Of a stretch of DNA of 10,818 nt, positions 1-6,905 are shown one piece after another. The translations under genes and the position numbers were made by a program. The notes beneath the pieces were generated by a model. That model did not search any database. It saw only the letters and a program-made list of their open reading frames with translations, and was not told the origin of the DNA. Each line of letters begins with the position of its first letter. Position 1 is the first letter of the stretch. The DNA comes from Bacteroidales bacterium (GTDB lineage: Bacteria > Bacteroidota > Bacteroidia > Bacteroidales > UBA10428): NCBI GenBank assembly GCA_030626465.1, contig DAOUOU010000085.1, forward strand, positions 1 to 10,818, in the 5' to 3' direction.

Positions 1-253
1 GAAATCCCAGGGTGTCTCCCTGCATGTATTTATCTATAATAACCGTATTGAGTGTGAGATCAGGCAGGTATTCAGCTTCTGATTTTTCAATAAGCATTGC
101 AACATCGCTAACTTTTGAAACGCTTGGTTTGTAAGAAAGAATACCTTCTTTAAATTTTTCAAAGGGATCTTTCTGATTTTGCTGAGTACATCCAAAGAAG
201 GCAGCAAATAGAATCAGAGTAATAATTTTTCCGCAATAATTCATGTTTTTCAT
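1..253 (-). CDS. Partial lipoprotein of unknown function (N-terminal 84 residues)
   Basis: An open frame reads leftwards from ATG at 253 and leaves the window still open after 84 codons, so only the N-terminus is visible. It starts MKNMNYCGKI and has a hydrophobic stretch (about residues 9-20, ITLILFAAFFGC) ending in a cysteine at residue 22. This looks like a type II signal peptide, so a lipid-anchored periplasmic or outer-membrane protein is inferred. The mature part begins TQQNQKDPFEKF and is mostly hydrophilic, with no domain I recognise. A second ATG at 244 is possible, but the upstream frame is closed by a TGA just before 253. It is co-directional with the remnant at 299-457 and the Omp85 gene. 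No Shine-Dalgarno or clear -7 box is seen. The reading frame is fairly sure; the function is unknown. Confidence 0.7.
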   Translation of the reverse strand, partial: MKNMNYCGKIITLILFAAFFGCTQQNQKDPFEKFKEGILSYKPSVSKVSDVAMLIEKSEAEYLPDLTLNTVIIDKYMQGDTLGF

Positions 254-298
254 CAGTTAATAATTTTATTCATGCTTGTTTCATATTTAAATCTCCAT

Positions 299-457
299 TT
301 ATGGCATAGAATGGCCTTTATATATTCGTGATAGACTCAAGGGAATCAAAGAACCTGAATACGTTAGCGACCCAGAGATATTTCCCCTTACGGTTGCATC
401 TGCATTACCGGTTTGAGATACCCACATTTGGATATCGGAAGCACCTAAACTTGTCAT
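299..457 (-). pseudogene. Possible remnant of a head-GIN/DUF2807-like C-terminus
   Basis: A 52-codon frame runs from ATG 457 to TAA 299. Its first 36 residues include GASDIQMWVSQTGNADATVR and then a Gly/Ser-rich stretch, SGSLTYSGS. This resembles the repeated beta-strand pattern (GASD.x.V....DA.v.GsG....G) of the Bacteroidota DUF2807 'head GIN' secreted proteins. The last residues stop fitting the pattern. At that point another frame reads DSLESITNI then a stop, which would be a better family-like ending, so a frameshift is plausible. The frame is also open for nine codons upstream of the ATG without any signal peptide, and the nearby TGA leaves no room for the long N-terminus the family has. 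I read it as a decayed 3' fragment. It could instead be a chance frame. Confidence 0.35.
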
Positions 458-503
458 AACAAACAAACTTGTTTAAAGTTAGGGATCAAATTTATACAAA
501 TAT

Positions 504-1646
504 TTAAAATGCCTCAGTGAAACTTAAATAAACTCCCATACTTTCTGTACCAAATCCAACATCGATGCGTAAGTTCATACGGGGCTGTAATTCATAACGA
601 TAACCGATACCAGTATTCAGAATACCATTGTTAAAATCTTTTGTGCTGTCATAAACAGTTCCGGCACCGATCCAGTAAACAATACCATGCCGCGAAAATG
701 TCATTGAACCTCCATCAAAGAAAGAATGTCTGTATTCCATCAGAATAAAGAGCATGGAATTATCACGAAATTGACCCCAATAATACCCTCTCAGATCATT
801 CATGCTTCCAAGTTTCGACATATCGGTCCAGGGTACATTCTGAAAACCTAAACGCGTTTTTAATTGCCATGCCAGAACAGAGCCTTCCCTGATAATTGAA
901 AGGTACTGACGATAATCGAATTCAAAAATCTGATAATCGTTATCACTACCGATTGTTTTGTTATAGAACAGGCCTTCCAATCTCAGCAATAATCCTTCAG
1001 AGGCATTAGGCGGAAAATCACGGGAATCATAATCAAGGGAAAAACCCAGACCTGAATTAAAAATATTCGTTCCAAATTCCAGGATATGTGGATCTTCGAG
1101 CATTAGTTCAGAAATATCTGATGCTTTTGTATTATTAAAATCAGCTTTTATTCCTGCATAAAAATTAGGAACTACTTTAAATAATAAGGCAGAACTGATT
1201 TTAAATCCTTCATGATGGTAAGCAGTAGTCTGAGATCCTTTTTCAACATCAAATCCTTTATCCATTCCAATACCCCAATAATGATCATCCATATTTCTAT
1301 ACCATGTATCTAAATAGAAGCGCACACGATTGTCCAGCCAGTAAGAAGTAAGAAATGCTGTGGTAAAAAAAGCACCTTTTGTGCCAATACCTAAAGTAAG
1401 CGGCAAGGTGCTATGGTATAAATAAGGATTATTTCGTTTGGTTTTGAAAGTCAGGAGACCTCCTCCGGCAACTATAAAACCCATTTCAGGAGTATAGGCT
1501 GGCATGATAAATGGAGAAATTACAGGAGCTCCGGCGTCGAATCGTTCATTTTTCTTTTTCTTTTTAAAAAGATCTGTTTCAGATTGTTGAGCTACCATGA
1601 CACTTGAGCAAAAAAGAAAAATCAATAATAGATATACTCTATTCAC
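504..1646 (-). CDS. POTRA-less Omp85/BamA-type outer-membrane beta-barrel protein
   Basis: An outer-membrane protein of the Omp85 superfamily (surface antigen D15 / BamA C-terminal barrel). From the GTG at 1646 it is 380 residues with a signal peptide (NRVYLLLIFLFCSSVMVAQ). A lysine-rich linker follows, then aromatic-rich strands through to the end. The family hallmark is the loop-6 motif LRGYYWGQFRD (about residues 285-295 from this start), preceded by a typical DYDSRDFPPNASEG strand and turn. The protein ends in Phe (FTEAF), as outer-membrane barrels do for BAM recognition. There is no room for POTRA domains, which fits the short Omp85 class common in Bacteroidota. An ATG at 1736 would add 30 polar residues before the signal peptide and leave only 21 bp to the divergent gene. 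A -7-like box at 1698-1705 lies inside that extension, so the GTG start is preferred. Its cargo or role is unknown. Confidence 0.8.
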   Translation of the reverse strand: MNRVYLLLIFLFCSSVMVAQQSETDLFKKKKKNERFDAGAPVISPFIMPAYTPEMGFIVAGGGLLTFKTKRNNPYLYHSTLPLTLGIGTKGAFFTTAFLTSYWLDNRVRFYLDTWYRNMDDHYWGIGMDKGFDVEKGSQTTAYHHEGFKISSALLFKVVPNFYAGIKADFNNTKASDISELMLEDPHILEFGTNIFNSGLGFSLDYDSRDFPPNASEGLLLRLEGLFYNKTIGSDNDYQIFEFDYRQYLSIIREGSVLAWQLKTRLGFQNVPWTDMSKLGSMNDLRGYYWGQFRDNSMLFILMEYRHSFFDGGSMTFSRHGIVYWIGAGTVYDSTKDFNNGILNTGIGYRYELQPRMNLRIDVGFGTESMGVYLSFTEAF

Positions 1647-1697
1647 TTCGCTTAGATTTGTGATATTCTCAAATTTATCTCTTTTCTTATGTTCTGT

Positions 1698-1724
1698 CAA
1701 ATTTATATGAAAATGAGAACACAA
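1698..1724 (-). promoter_or_regulatory. Candidate promoter of the Omp85 gene
   Basis: Read on the minus strand, TAAATTTG (1705-1698) matches the Bacteroidota -7 consensus TAnnTTTG, with a TTG at 1724-1722 sixteen bases upstream as a -33 element. Transcription would start near 1692, giving a leader of about 45 nt to the GTG at 1646. A second TAAATTTG lies at 1677-1670. The consensus match is seen; activity is inferred. Confidence 0.4.
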
Positions 1725-1757
1725 TTCCTCTTTCATTGTTAAAATAAAAAAGTCAAA

Positions 1758-2084
1758 ATGAACCTTAAGAATAAAAAATGCATTCCATGTGAAGGAGGAA
1801 TTCCTTCATTGAATATTAAGGAATCAGGCAAATACCTTAAAATAATAAATTCGGCATGGAAAATTTCTGAGAATAAAAGAATAGAAAGAAGATTCAAATT
1901 TGTGAATTTTGCTCACACCATGGCATTTGTAAATAAAGTGGCTAAAATAGCTGAACAGGAAGGGCATCATCCCGATATGTATATTCGTTATAGCGAATGT
2001 AAAATTGAATTATGGACTCATGCAATAAACGGACTCTCAGAAAATGATTTTATCCTTGCAGCAAAAATAGATGAATTAGCTTAA
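1758..2084 (+). CDS. phhB: Pterin-4a-carbinolamine dehydratase
   Basis: A 108-residue protein of the PCD/DCoH family (PF01329). The enzyme dehydrates 4a-hydroxytetrahydrobiopterin, recycling the pterin cofactor of aromatic amino acid hydroxylases; some members are instead assigned to molybdopterin or folate metabolism. The active-site signature is clear: EGHHPD at residues 68-73 and WTH at 86-88. His70, His71 and His88 have the same spacing as the catalytic His61/His62/His79 of human PCD. The N-terminal KCIPCEGGIPSL is the usual CxxCxGGxPxL lead-in of bacterial members. It is divergent from the Omp85 gene and convergent with the SiaC-like gene 34 bp downstream. No aromatic amino acid hydroxylase is in the window, so the physiological partner cannot be named. 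Length is normal for the family. Confidence 0.93.
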   Translation: MNLKNKKCIPCEGGIPSLNIKESGKYLKIINSAWKISENKRIERRFKFVNFAHTMAFVNKVAKIAEQEGHHPDMYIRYSECKIELWTHAINGLSENDFILAAKIDELA

Positions 2085-2118
2085 TGGTAAAAATTAATCC
2101 TGAGAGAAAGATTTGATT

Positions 2119-2499
2119 TTATTCATCAAAGATTTCGGCATAGCGATGATATGAGAAATTCATTCTCGGCAATAATTCTTCGTATATCTCTCCTGATTCC
2201 AGAATTTCATCATCACCATCTTCATAAAACCATTTGACATTGATCTTTTTATACTTCTGATTTGATTCAACCGCTTTCAGAAGATCGTGCAACTGTTTTG
2301 AAACAGCAGTATTAAAGTATTCTAAATTGATTTCAATGGTTAATTCATTTTTTGAAAACTCTTTAGCCCAGGTAATGAGCGGATTGAAAAATTCAAAAGC
2401 GTTTTCCGGAAGTGCTCTACCACTTATTTTTAATAAGCCATCAGTATTGAACTGAACAGTTGGCAGACTGTCGGATCCTTCGATATACAAATTCTCCAT
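2119..2499 (-). CDS. SiaC-family regulatory phosphoprotein (DUF1987)
   Basis: A 126-residue cytoplasmic protein of the DUF1987/SiaC family (PF09345). In Pseudomonas aeruginosa, SiaC is phosphorylated on a threonine by SiaB, dephosphorylated by SiaA, and when unphosphorylated activates the diguanylate cyclase SiaD. Family features are ISGRALPENAFEFFNPL (residues 25-41), LEYFNTAVSKQL (59-70), WFYEDGDDEILESGE (89-103) and the aromatic C-terminus. Thr64 in YFNTAVSK matches the phosphorylated Thr position, but the usual Ser-Ser that follows (YFNTSSSK in most members) is Ala-Val here. It stands alone: neither the SiaA/SiaB partners nor a cyclase is visible. The start at 2499 is the only good ATG. 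The family assignment is secure; the pathway output in this organism is unknown. Confidence 0.85.
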   Translation of the reverse strand: MENLYIEGSDSLPTVQFNTDGLLKISGRALPENAFEFFNPLITWAKEFSKNELTIEINLEYFNTAVSKQLHDLLKAVESNQKYKKINVKWFYEDGDDEILESGEIYEELLPRMNFSYHRYAEIFDE

Positions 2500-2570
2500 G
2501 GGCAGAAAATAAAATTTCTTTAAAACTGTAAAATTATTGTTTCAACTTCAAAATAAACCAAACTATTGAC

Positions 2571-2578
2571 CAAACTTA
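2571..2578 (-). promoter_or_regulatory. Possible -7 element upstream of the SiaC-like gene
   Basis: TAAGTTTG, read on the minus strand, is a full match to TAnnTTTG, 72 bp upstream of the ATG at 2499. There is no TTG at the usual -33 distance, so the promoter is weakly supported. The rest of the 2500-2661 interval shows no gene. Confidence 0.25.
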
Positions 2579-2661
2579 ACACTTGTGTGATAAAAATACT
2601 AATTATCTATAGCAACTTTTGATATTTCTTTTTTGTGTTCATTGATACATAAGGATTTCGC

Positions 2662-3153
2662 TTAAGTATATTTTACTATCAATTTTTCAATTTCCATAGG
2701 ATCATATGGGTTAAATTGTGATACGTAAGATTTTTTGTAGCGTTTCAATAATTCAATAGTTTCTTTTGAATTGTCAGGTATAAGAATTTTTTTATTTGCT
2801 TTGATGGCCAAAGCAACCTCAGAAATAGTTCCAGGGCTGGTACCAATAGCTATTATCAAGTCGCTGGATAATACGTTTATATTATTACGGGCACTACCCA
2901 TTCCAGTGATGATCGGAATATCAACAAATTCACTCATCCGACTTGTATGATCGTCAGGAATTATTCCAACAGTAGTTCCATTGTAATCTTTAGCTCCTTT
3001 CATAGCGGCTTCCATCACCCCGCAATTTCGACCTCCGGTGAGTACAATATACCCAAGTTTTGCAACTATTTTACCGATTTCGTATGCAAGATTCTTATTT
3101 TCCTGTGTGGCATTTTCACCAGACCCCATTATTCCAATTACAGTTCTTTTCAT
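2662..3153 (-). CDS. TIGR00725/LOG-superfamily (Rossmann-type) nucleotide-binding protein
   Basis: A 163-residue protein of the TIGR00725 group in the SLOG/LOG (lysine-decarboxylase-like, DprA-like) superfamily. Members have a Rossmann fold that binds nucleotides or nucleotide-derived ligands; the well-studied relatives LonelyGuy/YgdH cleave nucleoside monophosphates. Visible motifs are GIMGSG at residues 7-12, LTGGRNCGVMEAAMKGA at 38-54, ARNN near 88-91, and the PGTxxE-type loop GTSPGTISE at 104-112. The ATG at 3153 gives the usual family length. A TTG at 3246 would extend it 31 residues into the upstream gene and lacks family similarity. It sits 20 bp downstream of the cytidylate-kinase-like gene on the same strand and is probably co-transcribed, suggesting a shared nucleotide-related role (inference). 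The exact substrate is unknown. Confidence 0.8.
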   Translation of the reverse strand: MKRTVIGIMGSGENATQENKNLAYEIGKIVAKLGYIVLTGGRNCGVMEAAMKGAKDYNGTTVGIIPDDHTSRMSEFVDIPIITGMGSARNNINVLSSDLIIAIGTSPGTISEVALAIKANKKILIPDNSKETIELLKRYKKSYVSQFNPYDPMEIEKLIVKYT

Positions 3154-3173
3154 AGAACATGAAAAAAAGAAGC

Positions 3174-3869
3174 TTAAATAAATTTTCGAACTTCTATTGC
3201 CTTTAGAATAATTTTTACAATTTCTTCGATAGAAAGTGTCATACAATTGAAGGTAAGATCGAACTGTGTATAGTCTGTATTTTTACCTTCAAAATATTCC
3301 CTAAATTGTTTCCGTTTCTTATCAATATCTTTTGCATATTTTTCAGCTTCTTCTAACGATAAACTATGTTTTTCACTCACTCGTAAAACTCTCCACTCCA
3401 TAGGCGCTTCTATATTAACATGCAAAGAGTGGGATATGTCACGGGTAAGTGCGACACCTCCTCTACCAACAATTACTGTATAACCTTCGCAAGCAATATT
3501 GCGGATAACTTTGGCCACAGTACTTCTGATTTTACGATCACTTTTATAATATTTACTCAGATGAGCAGCAAGAATATCGTCAATTATTCCTTTCTGTTCA
3601 TAGTCAAAGACATATTTTATTTTTGAAGGATCAATATCAAGTTCTCTTGCTGATTCACTCATAATTTCTTTTGTGATCATCTTCCACTGGATTTTTTTAT
3701 ATCCCTTTACCAGCATTTTTTCAGTAAGTGCCTCAACAAGTGCTTTCGCTATTTTTTTTGCCGGACATCCATATAGCCGGGAGATAGTAATTACTGGTCC
3801 GGGTTGACCAGTTTTACTACATTCTTCCTGAAGGCGGTTTGACATGTATTTGAGTAGATCAACCTTCAT
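3174..3869 (-). CDS. Cytidylate-kinase-like family protein
   Basis: A 231-residue protein of the cytidylate-kinase-like family (PF13189), P-loop kinases related to Cmk whose substrates are mostly undefined. Landmarks are VITISRLYGCPAKKIAKAL (residues 26-44), in the family's divergent P-loop position (usually ISREYGSGGREIA), VIVGRGG (132-138), HVNIEAPMEWRVLRV (150-164), and a basic lid-like region KKRKQFREYFEG (184-195) ending in FDLTFN. The P-loop here has CPAKK where relatives have Gly-rich residues plus a basic one. ATP binding is therefore likely but not certain. The ATG at 3869 is chosen; a TTG at 3929 would add 20 residues with no family match. The TIGR00725 gene follows 20 bp downstream, probably in the same transcript. 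It differs from essential Cmk, which would lack the SRLYGCP motif. Confidence 0.8.
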   Translation of the reverse strand: MKVDLLKYMSNRLQEECSKTGQPGPVITISRLYGCPAKKIAKALVEALTEKMLVKGYKKIQWKMITKEIMSESARELDIDPSKIKYVFDYEQKGIIDDILAAHLSKYYKSDRKIRSTVAKVIRNIACEGYTVIVGRGGVALTRDISHSLHVNIEAPMEWRVLRVSEKHSLSLEEAEKYAKDIDKKRKQFREYFEGKNTDYTQFDLTFNCMTLSIEEIVKIILKAIEVRKFI

Positions 3870-4018
3870 ATTGTAAAATGGTTTTTTTGTCGTTTGAATA
3901 AATTTAGTAATTCTAATATGATATTTCAAGAACTATCTCACATTTCACTCAACTTCGTTATAATATAAAGCTATTGTAAATCAATATTTTTGATATATTT
4001 ATTGAAGGAGTAAATGCA

Positions 4019-4046
4019 ATGAGTTATGAGTTATGAATTATGAGTT
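4019..4046 (+). repeat. Tandem heptanucleotide repeat (four units ATGAGTT/ATGAATT)
   Basis: Four back-to-back 7-mers (ATGAGTT, ATGAGTT, ATGAATT, ATGAGTT) followed by a partial ATG. Seven is not a multiple of three, so each unit shifts the frame and offers an ATG in a new frame, while TGA codons arise inside the array. An AAGGAG sequence lies just upstream at 4005-4010. The array sits exactly where the DUF985 similarity begins. Confidence 0.85.
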
Positions 4047-4335
4047 ATGGTATTACCACTGTGGAAGCAGCCTGAGACTTGTTCTCATAGATCAGGAGGG
4101 TCATAAACAAACCCGAATACTGGGAACGAAGGAGGGGAAAGCAGAACAAATGCAGGTTTTAATACCGGCGGGAACACTATTTGGAGCAGAGGTTATTGAT
4201 TCTGATTCTTTCAGTCTTATGGGATGTTTAGTATCTCCCGGTTTTGAATATGATGATTTTGAGATCTATGATAAAGAAGAGTTGCTGCAGGCCTACCCAG
4301 AACACACCGAGGTTATCAATAAATTTTCGAAATAA
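4033..4335 (+). CDS. DUF985 cupin, N-terminally truncated
   Basis: A 100-residue frame corresponding to the second half of DUF985 (PF06172) cupin proteins, which are usually about 150-170 residues. Seen here are ELWYYHCG (residues 4-11), VLIPAGTLFGAEV (42-54), GCLVSPGFEYDDFE (64-77) and YPEH (88-91), all in family order. The N-terminal part (the PHPEGGYYRE and FHR.ksDE segments) is absent, and upstream DNA in all frames shows no trace of it. In-frame TGA at 4027 closes the frame before ATG 4033. The ATG lies inside a heptamer repeat that replaces the expected sequence, and the nearest SD-like AAGGAG (4005-4010) is better placed for another ATG at 4019, whose frame stops after five codons. The protein, if made, would lack half its barrel. 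It is probably a pseudogene, although no internal stop is present. Confidence 0.7.
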   Translation: MNYELWYYHCGSSLRLVLIDQEGHKQTRILGTKEGKAEQMQVLIPAGTLFGAEVIDSDSFSLMGCLVSPGFEYDDFEIYDKEELLQAYPEHTEVINKFSK

Positions 4336-4338
4336 TAT

Positions 4339-5478
4339 TTAATCATCTACTGATAATTCTGAAAGCAGATAAGAGGCCCCTGATATAACAACTTCAGCAT
4401 TCATCAAATCCTCACTTACGGATATTACTTCTATATATTCATCACTTATTCTTCCAATATCTACCTTAAGTGGAATAAATCCTGCGCTATCAGCTTTAAT
4501 AAAGATGAAATATAATCCATTCCTTTCCACTATTGCCTGATTGTTTAATGCGTAAGAGGAATCTGCATCAACTATGATCTTTGCTTTGACATACATGCCA
4601 GGTATAAGGTTCTTATCCAGATCGATTATTCTGGCATAAAAGTTAACAGCACCGTTTTCAGCAACAGATTTTGCAGACGCACTTACTACGGCCCTGTATT
4701 TCCTGGCCGGATTATGAATGGTGTTGAATTCAATTTCCTGGTCTTTTTCAACCTTCCAGGCATCCGGATCAAAGACTTTTAGATTAAGACTGGCATTGGT
4801 ATTAGAAATTACCAGGAATACAGGCAGTTCTGTTGTGCAAAACTGTCCGATTTTCCCTTCCGATTTTGTTACATAACCGGAAATAGGAGATTTCAAAAAG
4901 ATGGATGATTTTATCCTGTCAACATAGAGACTGTCTGCATCTATACCGATAAATTCAAGATGCTCCTTTAAGGCAAAATACCGTGCTTCGATTTTTCTGA
5001 ACTCATTTTGTGCCTGCTGCATTTTCTTCAGTGAAGTAGCATGTTCAAGACTTAGCTCACCCTGCCTTTTAAAATCCTCTTTGTAATAATTGTACTGGCT
5101 TTTTGTCTCAAGGAATTCTCTTTGCAGATCAATGTAATCAGGATGTTCAAGTATGGCCAGAACCTGACCCCTGTTAACATAATCTCCAACATGAACAAAT
5201 ATCTTTTTCAAATATCCATTCATTGGTACTGAAGCATAGGCCTGTTTATTGGGATTGGCTATAACTGTACCATCACACAGAACAACACCAGAGATTATTC
5301 GTTTCTCGAGACAAGCGGTTTTGATACCAGCATGAACATACTGGGATGGTGATAGCAGGATCAGCTCATTATTTTTTATGTCATGATCTGATTTATCATC
5401 ATGGTGCTTTACTGAACAGGATATGATAGTAAGGAAAAATAAGCAAAATATAATCGCTTGTATTTTTTTAATCTCCAT
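4339..5478 (-). CDS. Efflux RND periplasmic adaptor lipoprotein (CusB/CzcB-like)
   Basis: A 379-residue membrane-fusion (HlyD/CusB-type) adaptor that would link an inner-membrane RND pump to an outer-membrane channel. The signal peptide ends in a lipobox with Cys21 (FLTIISC). It is followed by a His/Asp-rich stretch (VKHHDDKSDHD) and then ASVPMNGYLKKIFVHVGDYV, the first lipoyl half. Next come the coiled-coil hairpin beginning HPDYIDLQREFLE and running about 80 residues, and the second lipoyl half SPISGYVTKSEGKIGQF. A beta-barrel and a membrane-proximal domain with NNQAIVERNGLYFIFI complete it. The ATG at 5478 overlaps the stop of the upstream TolC gene by 11 nt, implying translational coupling. 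ATG 5514 would put 12 extra residues before the signal peptide. The His-rich N-terminus and the CzcB/CusB-like coiled coil suggest metal export, but this is inferred. Confidence 0.88.
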   Translation of the reverse strand: MEIKKIQAIIFCLFFLTIISCSVKHHDDKSDHDIKNNELILLSPSQYVHAGIKTACLEKRIISGVVLCDGTVIANPNKQAYASVPMNGYLKKIFVHVGDYVNRGQVLAILEHPDYIDLQREFLETKSQYNYYKEDFKRQGELSLEHATSLKKMQQAQNEFRKIEARYFALKEHLEFIGIDADSLYVDRIKSSIFLKSPISGYVTKSEGKIGQFCTTELPVFLVISNTNASLNLKVFDPDAWKVEKDQEIEFNTIHNPARKYRAVVSASAKSVAENGAVNFYARIIDLDKNLIPGMYVKAKIIVDADSSYALNNQAIVERNGLYFIFIKADSAGFIPLKVDIGRISDEYIEVISVSEDLMNAEVVISGASYLLSELSVDD

Positions 5479-6727
5479 AAATTTCAAGTTGAATTGCAGT
5501 TTGATTATAGTCATGAATTGCCAGGTAATAATCCTGTTTTATTTTTATGGCCACTGAAATACTTTGCAGGTATTCTGTGTAGTCTATTTCTTCAGTATTT
5601 AACTGTGCAGTAGCAATTTTGATCAGCAATTCTGCCTGGGGCAATGAATTTTCCTGGTAATGCCTGATTTGTCTGAAATTTTTATTGAGCTGGAAAAGAA
5701 GATTTTCGATCTCAGTCTGAATTTGAAGTTTTTGATATTCAAGATTGTTCAATGCAATTTCAGATTCGATTTTTGATTGCTTGATTTCTGCCTGCTGTTT
5801 AGGTATCCAGAGAGGAAATGCCACACCAATCTGCCAGCCGTAAAGATTCCTCAATTCGCTAATATTCTGTGTAAAGAATCCTGCTTTTATTTCAGGGAAA
5901 TAATGCGATTTAGCGATGGCTTCATCCGCAAGCACGAGGGCATGTTGTTTTGATAGGTAATTGAGATGATTGTATGCAGAATATCCACTTGTATCTGTTT
6001 TTTTTGCTACCATATATAACATGGGCTCACCTGATTCCGGGATAAAATTTCCTTCAACCATCATAATCTGTTTAAGTTTATTCTCAGCTATGATCAAATT
6101 GTCAAGCGAATTGAGATGTTGTGCTGTGACATCGGAAACCTTTGATACGGCCATCGATTTTTCCAGTAGATCAATATCGCCTGAGTTGTACCTGAGGGTA
6201 TAAATGTCTGCCATTTTCTGGTACAGTTCCTTTTCATTTTCGAGGAGGATTGATTTTGCATAGCTGTATTGCCAGAACACATATACTGATTTGACTTCAG
6301 CTGTCAACTGCCTAATTGCCAGATGATAGGCAGCAGTTTGTACTTCCTGGTTTATCCTGGCTTTTTTCAAAGTCTGGACATGAGTTAAAATTGATCCGAA
6401 GCTCTGGTTTACTTCCAGATACTCATCCTGATCTGCAGAATGAAGTTGTCCCTGCAGGTAATTTAATTCTGTCGGAGCAAAATCCCAGGCCGCCGCTTTT
6501 TGAGATTCTGCCTGCTCTATGCGTAATTGTGCATTCTCAATCTGAATGTTGTTTAGCAATGCAGAATTAACAGCCTGCCGGAGAGTTAAATACTCAGGTG
6601 CGGTGTCCTGCGAAAATAGCAGAGAGGGAATCAGAGAGGCAGCTAACATATATATAATTACTACTCCCCGGATGAATCTATTTATTATGAAATGAGGAGA
6701 ATTAAATTCATGTTTTGAATTCAACAT
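5468..6727 (-). CDS. TolC-family outer-membrane efflux factor
   Basis: A 419-residue outer-membrane factor of the TolC/CusC family (OEP, PF02321). A signal peptide (GVVIIYMLAASLIPSLLFSQ) is followed by YLTLRQAVNSALLNNIQIENA, the standard start of the first OEP repeat. Long helices follow, such as LRIEQAESQKAAAWDFAPTE and the second repeat's EIKAGFFTQNISE to GVAFPLWIPKQQAEI. The C-terminal repeat helices run to LEIYGD. The ATG at 6727 is preferred over a TTG at 6760 because a -7-like box lies at 6762-6769, which would put the TTG upstream of the transcript start. The gene precedes the adaptor gene with an 11-nt overlap. No RND pump gene lies on either side in the window, which is unusual; in many Bacteroidota the TolC domain is instead fused to CusA. 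Confidence 0.88.
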   Translation of the reverse strand: MLNSKHEFNSPHFIINRFIRGVVIIYMLAASLIPSLLFSQDTAPEYLTLRQAVNSALLNNIQIENAQLRIEQAESQKAAAWDFAPTELNYLQGQLHSADQDEYLEVNQSFGSILTHVQTLKKARINQEVQTAAYHLAIRQLTAEVKSVYVFWQYSYAKSILLENEKELYQKMADIYTLRYNSGDIDLLEKSMAVSKVSDVTAQHLNSLDNLIIAENKLKQIMMVEGNFIPESGEPMLYMVAKKTDTSGYSAYNHLNYLSKQHALVLADEAIAKSHYFPEIKAGFFTQNISELRNLYGWQIGVAFPLWIPKQQAEIKQSKIESEIALNNLEYQKLQIQTEIENLLFQLNKNFRQIRHYQENSLPQAELLIKIATAQLNTEEIDYTEYLQSISVAIKIKQDYYLAIHDYNQTAIQLEIYGD

Positions 6728-6761
6728 AAGATAAATGATTGATAAACAGATAAACCTCAAA

Positions 6762-6769
6762 CAAATCTA
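6762..6769 (-). promoter_or_regulatory. -7 element of the TolC-adaptor operon
   Basis: TAGATTTG on the minus strand fully matches TAnnTTTG. Transcription would begin near 6756, about 30 nt ahead of the ATG at 6727. No TTG is seen at the -33 position, so the promoter may need an activator. The assignment is inferred from consensus and position. Confidence 0.4.
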
Positions 6770-6894
6770 TATTATTTTGATGGATTTGGAATAGAAAGAC
6801 ATTTTAAAAATCAATTAACATCGCACAAGATGCTTTGTTAATGAAATTACATCGACTCATTTTTTTTCAAATACCCCATATTAAACTTATACCG

Positions 6895-6905
6895 ATGATT
6901 ATCAT
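6895..6905. promoter_or_regulatory. Eleven-bp palindrome equal to the core of a Fur-type box
   Basis: ATGATTATCAT (ATGATAATCAT on the minus strand) is a perfect inverted repeat and equals the central 11 bases of the 19-bp Fur consensus; the flanks do not match. It lies between the divergent TolC-adaptor operon and the STAS-like gene, about 125 bp from each -7 box. It is further enclosed by ACCGA (6891-6895) and TCGGT (6929-6933) inverted arms. Operator function is speculative. Otherwise the 6728-7056 interval holds only promoter-like sequence and no gene. Confidence 0.25.

Noticed and set aside
504..1736. ATG at 1736 as start of the Omp85 gene
   Set aside because: It adds 30 polar residues before the signal peptide, covers a TAnnTTTG box and leaves only 21 bp to the divergent phhB gene; GTG 1646 fits better.
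2947..3162. Plus-strand frame of 71 codons
   Set aside because: It is the antisense shadow of the TIGR00725 gene, with no family resemblance and low-complexity Ser-rich content.
3930..4018. ACTTCGTTATAAT stretch resembling part of the MITE-like element (ACTTCGTTAAAAT)
   Set aside because: Only about 12 bases match and no terminal repeats are present, so it cannot be called a second copy.
5970..6570. Several 60-85 codon frames in and opposite the TolC gene
   Set aside because: They are overlapping shadows of the TolC coding region with no independent start signals or domains.
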